From NCBI GenBank assembly GCA_019918135.1, contig WBZZ01000751.1, positions 96,001 through 160,000 on the forward strand: a DNA stretch of 64,000 nt, read 5' to 3'. A model generated the notes under the pieces. The model made no database searches, had not been told where the DNA came from, and saw only the letters and a list, made by a program, of their open reading frames with translations. Position numbers and translations under genes: made by a program. The DNA is from Paulinella micropora (taxonomy: Eukaryota > Cercozoa > Imbricatea > Euglyphida > Paulinellidae). Positions 59,350 to 64,000 of this stretch are shown here, piece by piece. Numbering within the stretch: position 1 is the stretch's first letter; every line of letters starts with the position of its first letter.

Positions 59350-61121
59350 TTGTCAGAACCCACACGCCCACCAAGTTCGCCAACCCCTACCGCCACCACG
59401 GTTCTGGCAGCTAGTAGGCTGTGGCGCCCCCCCCTCCCCCCCTGTGTCTTCTGCTGTCTTTCGCGGCTGCGACCTTGGGGTGGGTCCAGATTGGACATCG
59501 TGTTCCCTATGTATATTTTCAACTGCCTTGGTGCACGATCTGGACCCACCTGTGTCGACCGACAACTTGAGCTGCCCGGCGAGCGACTCGAGTTGCTCGA
59601 CGAGCGACTTGAGCTGCCAGGCGAGCAACTTGAGTTGCTCGACGAGCGACTTGAGCAGCGACAGGGGTGGGTCCAGATTGGACATCGTGTTCCCTATGTA
59701 TATTTTCAACCGCCATGGTGTCCGATCCGGACCCACTTGTGTCGACCGACAACTTGAGCTGTGACAGGGGTGGGTCCAGATTGGACATCGTGTTCCCTAT
59801 ATATATTTTCAACCGCCATGGTGTCCGATCCGGACCACCGACTGCTACGAACAAGAGGGGGGATAAGGGTGTGTCAAGCAAGGGCGAGAGTCCTGTGTGT
59901 AGCCCCTGCTTGATTATTTGGGCGCCAGGCCTCCCCCCCCCCCCCCTCCCCCTCCCCCCCCTCCTCCTCTGTCCGTTGGTGGGTCCAGATTGGACACAGT
60001 GTTCCCTATATATATTCTCGGCTGCCTTGGTGCACGAGGTGGACCCAGATGTGTCGACGTGCAACTTGGGCTGTGACAGGGGGTGGGTCCAGATTGGACA
60101 CCATGTTCCCTATGTATATTTTCGACCGCGGTGGTGCCCGAGGTGGACACAGTTGTGTCGACGGGCAACTTGAGCTGCTACCCTGGGTGGGTCCAGATTG
60201 GACACCGTGTTCCCTATGTATATTTTCAACTGCTGTGGTGTCCGATCCGGACCCAGATGTGTCGACCGGCAACTTGGGCTGTGACAGGGGGTGTGTCCAG
60301 ATTGGACATCGTGTTCCCTATGTATATTTTTAACTGCGGTGGTGTCCGATCCTGACCCACCGACTGCTACACACAACACCAAAGGGGGATGCACGGAGAG
60401 GGAGGGGGGAGGGGATGCATGGCGCCCAAATGATCAAGCAAGGGAAAGAGTCCTGTGTGTAGCCCCGTCTTGATCATTTGGGCGCCAGTCCCCCCCCCTC
60501 TCCCTCCTCCTCTGTCCGTCGGTGTGTCCAGATTGGACACAGTGTTCCCTATGTATATTCTCAGCTGCCTTGGTGCCCGATGTAGACCTGGATGTGTCGA
60601 ATGACATCTTGAGCAGTGACCATGGGTTGGTCCAGATTGGACACCGTGTTCCCTATGTATATTCTCAGCTGCCTTGGTGCCCGATCTGGACCCAGATGTG
60701 ATACGTCCGAAACAAGCAGTGATACGTAAATGCAGAAATCACCCTGTGAAATGCCAATTTTGCATGTGATATGGACGAAACAAGCAGTGATGCGCGAATT
60801 CCGAAATTTCCCGGTAAAATGCCACTTTGCGGTTGTGGAAAAAGTTGTGGTTGTGGAAAAAGTTGTGCTTGTGGATAGCAGATGCAACTTTTCCACTTTC
60901 GGGCCGGCCGTGCAACCAATGCCGATTTCGCGCGGAAATGCCATTTTGCGTGGTCTGTGCCTGCCGTGCAACTAGTGCCACTTTGCGGTTACAAAATAGC
61001 ATTAATTATTAGGCCGGTCCGCGGGTACAAAACGGCAATTCTTACCTGGTCGGGCCGCGAGGGACAAAATGGCATTAGTTTTTAGCAGGCCTAACGTAGA
61101 TTTTTTATATATTAATAAATA

Positions 61122-61131
<10 letters not shown>
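59350..61131. repeat. Right terminal inverted repeat
   Basis: Mirror copy of 15925-17722. It has the same hairpin units, 21-bp repeats and GC/poly-C tracts, with more substitutions from the unit consensus than the left copy (for example TTGGTCC or GTGTCC for GGGTCC). It ends at ATAAATATGTATAT, then (AT)n. Confidence 0.9.
60420..60487. repeat. Inverted repeat hairpin (right end)
   Basis: TGGCGCCCAAATGATCAAG at 60420-60438 and its reverse complement at 60469-60487, the counterpart of 16570-16639. Its flanks are poly-C and GGGAGG tracts. Confidence 0.9.
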
Positions 61132-61197
<66 letters not shown>

Positions 61198-61430
61198 TTA
61201 ATCTTTTATGAAGTCAAAGTAAAGTTCTAGTTCAGTGAGGAACGAGAAAAAAAAAATGGAAATATATATAATAATATAATATATATTTGTATATGTATAT
61301 ATATGTTGAAAGAGTTATATTCTCACTCAGTACTATATATTATATATATACATAAATATATATAATATATATATTTATATATATATATGTTGAAAGTGTT
61401 ATATTCTCATTCAGTACTATATATAACGGT
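61125..61430. repeat. (AT)n and a duplicated 40-bp host segment
   Basis: Long (AT)n at 61125-61195. GTTGAAAG-GTTATATTCTC and CTCA-TCAGTACTATATAT occur twice (about 61303-61345 and 61388-61430) with TA repeats between, probably the microsatellite tail of the adjacent LINE. Confidence 0.7.
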
Positions 61431-61586
61431 GGCACTCGCAAAAGCTGGTAGACACGAGGTGACTCCCCAAGGGGGTTTGGCCAACCACACTCCGGCTTAG
61501 GATGTGATCAACGCTGAACTTGTCCCACACTCAGGTATCATCTGATGATGAGGTGTCCAACGCCCTCTTTAGGCCCGTAGGCAGTG
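61431..61586 (-). other. LINE 3' untranslated region
   Basis: Non-coding sequence between the end of the reverse transcriptase frame and the TA-rich tail. No gene is seen. Confidence 0.5.
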
Positions 61587-64000
61587 TCAGGATTCTTGCA
61601 TCCTTAAGAGATATGCTTTGAGTTCCTTTTTGAATTCTACTTTGTATGAGATATCTCTTAGGTGCTCTGGCAGCTTATCCCATTGTGCTTGTGCTGCTCT
61701 GCTGTATTGACCAGTCGTTGAGTCGTTGTACATGTGTTTCTTTGATGACCGCCTAGTGTTGTAGTTATGAACAGCTGTGATTGGTCGGATATTGTTGTAG
61801 TGAAGGGGAAGGAAAGCCTTGAAGGCTGGGTAAATAAGGGAGTGTGCATCCATGCATACGCTGTACTTATACATGTTAAGTATGTTGAGTAAGCGTAGTT
61901 TGGCAAAAAGAGGCTTGGTAGGTGTTCTCCATGATTTGAGACATATCAGACGGACTATACGTTTTTGGATGATAATGAGTGGATGTATAATGTTGTAGTC
62001 ATCAGATCCCCATATAGAGATACCATACATAAGTAGGGGGTATACATGTGCATAGTAAAGTTGGAGGAGGATGTGAGTGGGACGTAGGCTGTTCACATAA
62101 CGAAACATTTGGACGAATGGTTGAAGGCGGAATATAATAGATTGTATATGTTCACGGAAGGACAGGTTGCTTTGGATGATTGTACCTAATACTTTTACCT
62201 TTCGTTCTTGTTGGAGCCTCTTGCCGTCGATAGTCAAGTCGAGCTGCACCTTCTGTTCGTGCTTGTGGAAGATAGTGTAGGTGGTTTTGGTGGGGTTGGG
62301 TACTAGGTTATGTCTGTAGAAATAGTTGACAAGGTTCGTTGTATCAGTTTGTGCTTGCTCTTGGAGTTGTTCTTTATTCTTAGCAGCAATGATAAGTGTG
62401 GTGTCATCTGCGTATGCAAAGACTGTCCCGTGTGTTAGTGAAAGTATAATATCATTGATGTATAGAATGAAGAGCGTTGTTGAGAGTGTGCTACCTTGCG
62501 GGATCCCATGTGTGATCTTGCGTGGATAAGAACGAGCATATTGGGTAAATACTGTTTGGTATCGTTTTGTGAGGTATGATTTAAAAAAGGTAGTGGTGTT
62601 ATCGCTAAAATTTATATTATTTCGTAGTTTATGGATCAGTGTTTCATGATCTATAGTGTCATAGGCTTTCGATAGGTCAATAAATAGAGCAAGTACATAC
62701 CTTCCTGGGCCTTTGAGGTTTTGGATGTGATTTAAGATGGTTTGTGTAGTGATTGTTGTGTTCGAGTGTGGTCGGAAGGCGTATTGAGTTCGGGAGAGGA
62801 TGTCGTACCTGGTAAGGTGGGCCATCAGTTGCTTGTTGAGTATAGTGTCAAAGACCTTAGCAATAATCGGCAGTAGCGAGATAGGTCTGTAATTCTCAGG
62901 CAGCGTTCTATCTTTAGCTTTATATATTTCAATAACTTTAGTTATTTTTAGTGCATCAGGGTATTGGTTATGTTCTATAGCTTTATTAAAGAGCGTTGTT
63001 AATATCGGGGCAATGTACTTTGTAAGGTCTTGCATGATGGCTGGTTTTATTTTGTTTATATCTTCTGCTTTGTTTCTGTTAATTGCTTTCAGTGTATCAA
63101 CTACATCATCCTGCAAAATGCGTTTGAGTGTAAAGGGAGGCAGTTTTCTCTGTGTTAGGTCTATTTCCTCTTCTCTGACTTTATGTTCTTGGGGGATTTG
63201 GGCACTGACCTTGGAGCCGACCGTCGTGTAGTGTCTGTTGAGTGCATTGGCAATACCTTTGGGGTCGGTGATTACCTTATCATCTACGCGGAGTTGGGTG
63301 GGCGAGGTCTTCAGACCTTGTGTCTGTGGGATCAGCTTTCTCAACGCATTCATACGTTTTTTTTGGATCGTGACTTAGTTTTTCCATTAAGGTAGTCATG
63401 TATGCTTTCTTAGCTTTCTTAATCTCTCTATTAGTTTTATTTCTATGCTTATTATACTTAGTTCTATTACTTTTAACTGGGCATGCTATTTTTATTTCAT
63501 ACAGTTCTCTTTGTTTCTTAATCATGGCTCTAATTTCATTATTGCACCATGGTTTCCATTTTCGTTTCTTTACACGCTTTTCATATTTTTCTACCACTGC
63601 CTTAATAGCTGTATGTATTTTATTTATATAATTATTAGGAGTATCGTTATTTAGTTCTGGGTCAAGAACTTGCTTAAGTTCATAAATTATTTCTTCTGTT
63701 ATTATTTCCTTCTTGTCTTCATATCTCTTATTTCTTAGGATTTTATTATTATTTTTCTTATGTGTGATTGGGGTGTGAAAGATAGCATAGATGGGATGGT
63801 GATCAGAGATGCATGTAGGTAAGACATCAGATGTGATATCGCAGGTGAGTGTCGTTAATATAACATCAAGCAATGTATGGCTCTTTGCTTTGCGGGTGGG
63901 ATTTTTGATTGTGGTGAAGAGGTTGTTGATTGCAAGGAAGTCACATACCTGTTTTGTAGGGCGCAAGAGATCAAGGTTAAGGTCACCAACAATCGTGATG
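61587..64000 (-). pseudogene. Non-LTR retrotransposon ORF2: AP endonuclease and reverse transcriptase (partial)
   Basis: The gene enters from beyond 64000. First part (64000-63355): endonuclease C-terminus with IVGDLNLDLLRP and SDHHPIYAIFH (catalytic Asp/His). Then, after a shift at a T-run near 63360 on the plus strand, the reverse transcriptase: DALKITKVIEIYKAKDRT, ENYRPISLLPIIAKVFD, ALFIDLSKAYDTIDHETL (motif A), HGIPQGSTLSTTLFILYIND (motif B), TVFAYADDTTLII (motif C). The C-terminal thumb region follows. Jockey/CR1-like layout. Host repeat, not part of the viral elements. Confidence 0.9.

Larger units (their letters stand above)
15925..61131. mobile_element. About 45-kb GC-rich endogenous Polinton-like virus with long inverted ends
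   Basis: One unit defined by inverted repeats of about 1.8 kb (15925-17722 and 59350-61131) that begin in mirror image at CATATTTATTAATATATAAAA. The inside is GC-rich and almost filled with genes on both strands, in contrast to the AT-rich flanks. It carries a DJR MCP, penton, packaging ATPase and fibre (virion), TVpol-helicase, PCNA, RNR, RuvC and VLTF-like factors (replication and transcription) and a tyrosine recombinase. Size and gene set exceed those of ordinary Polintons and most PLVs (about 15-40 kb). The boundaries are seen; the classification is by gene content. Confidence 0.85.

Overview
This window looks like nuclear DNA of a eukaryote, probably a protist or alga or another host of Polinton-like viruses (PLVs). 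The host-like parts are AT-rich, with long (AT)n tracts and a non-LTR (LINE) retrotransposon. Two virus-derived elements of very different base composition sit side by side. I cannot name the species.

Positions 1 to about 15130 are an AT-rich, decaying PLV whose left end lies outside the window. Rightward genes encode a fibre with an S74-type chaperone, a membrane protein, basic core-like proteins, an adenain-like protease, a penton-like minor capsid protein, a double-jelly-roll major capsid protein (MCP) and a 411-aa virion-type protein. Leftward genes encode a protein-primed family B DNA polymerase, a small ExoX-C-like protein and small zinc/basic proteins. Fibre, MCP, penton and polymerase are all broken by stops or frameshifts.

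Positions about 15925 to 61131 are one GC-rich element of about 45 kb. It is bounded by inverted repeats of about 1.8 kb and set in (AT)n DNA. Each inverted repeat is a tandem array of hairpin-forming units. The body has a PLV virion module: a 1740-aa fibre, penton, DJR MCP, packaging ATPase, a RuvC resolvase, a giant coiled-coil protein and several small membrane proteins. It also has a replication/transcription module usually seen in large nucleocytoplasmic DNA viruses: both ribonucleotide reductase subunits, a PCNA-like clamp, VLTF2-like and VLTF3-like late transcription factors, an ssDNA-binding-like protein, and a TVpol polymerase followed by a UL9-like SF2 helicase. A tyrosine recombinase with telomere-resolvase-like features is present. 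One small HMG/YABBY-like gene has a clear 53-nt GT-AG intron. Many genes have single-nucleotide frame breaks, mostly in homopolymers, so some may be sequencing errors rather than decay.

The two elements share the fibre architecture and the 396/411-aa virion protein, so they are distant relatives with different replication machinery (pPolB versus TVpol-helicase). Positions 61430 to 64000 hold the 3' part of a leftward LINE (endonuclease plus reverse transcriptase).
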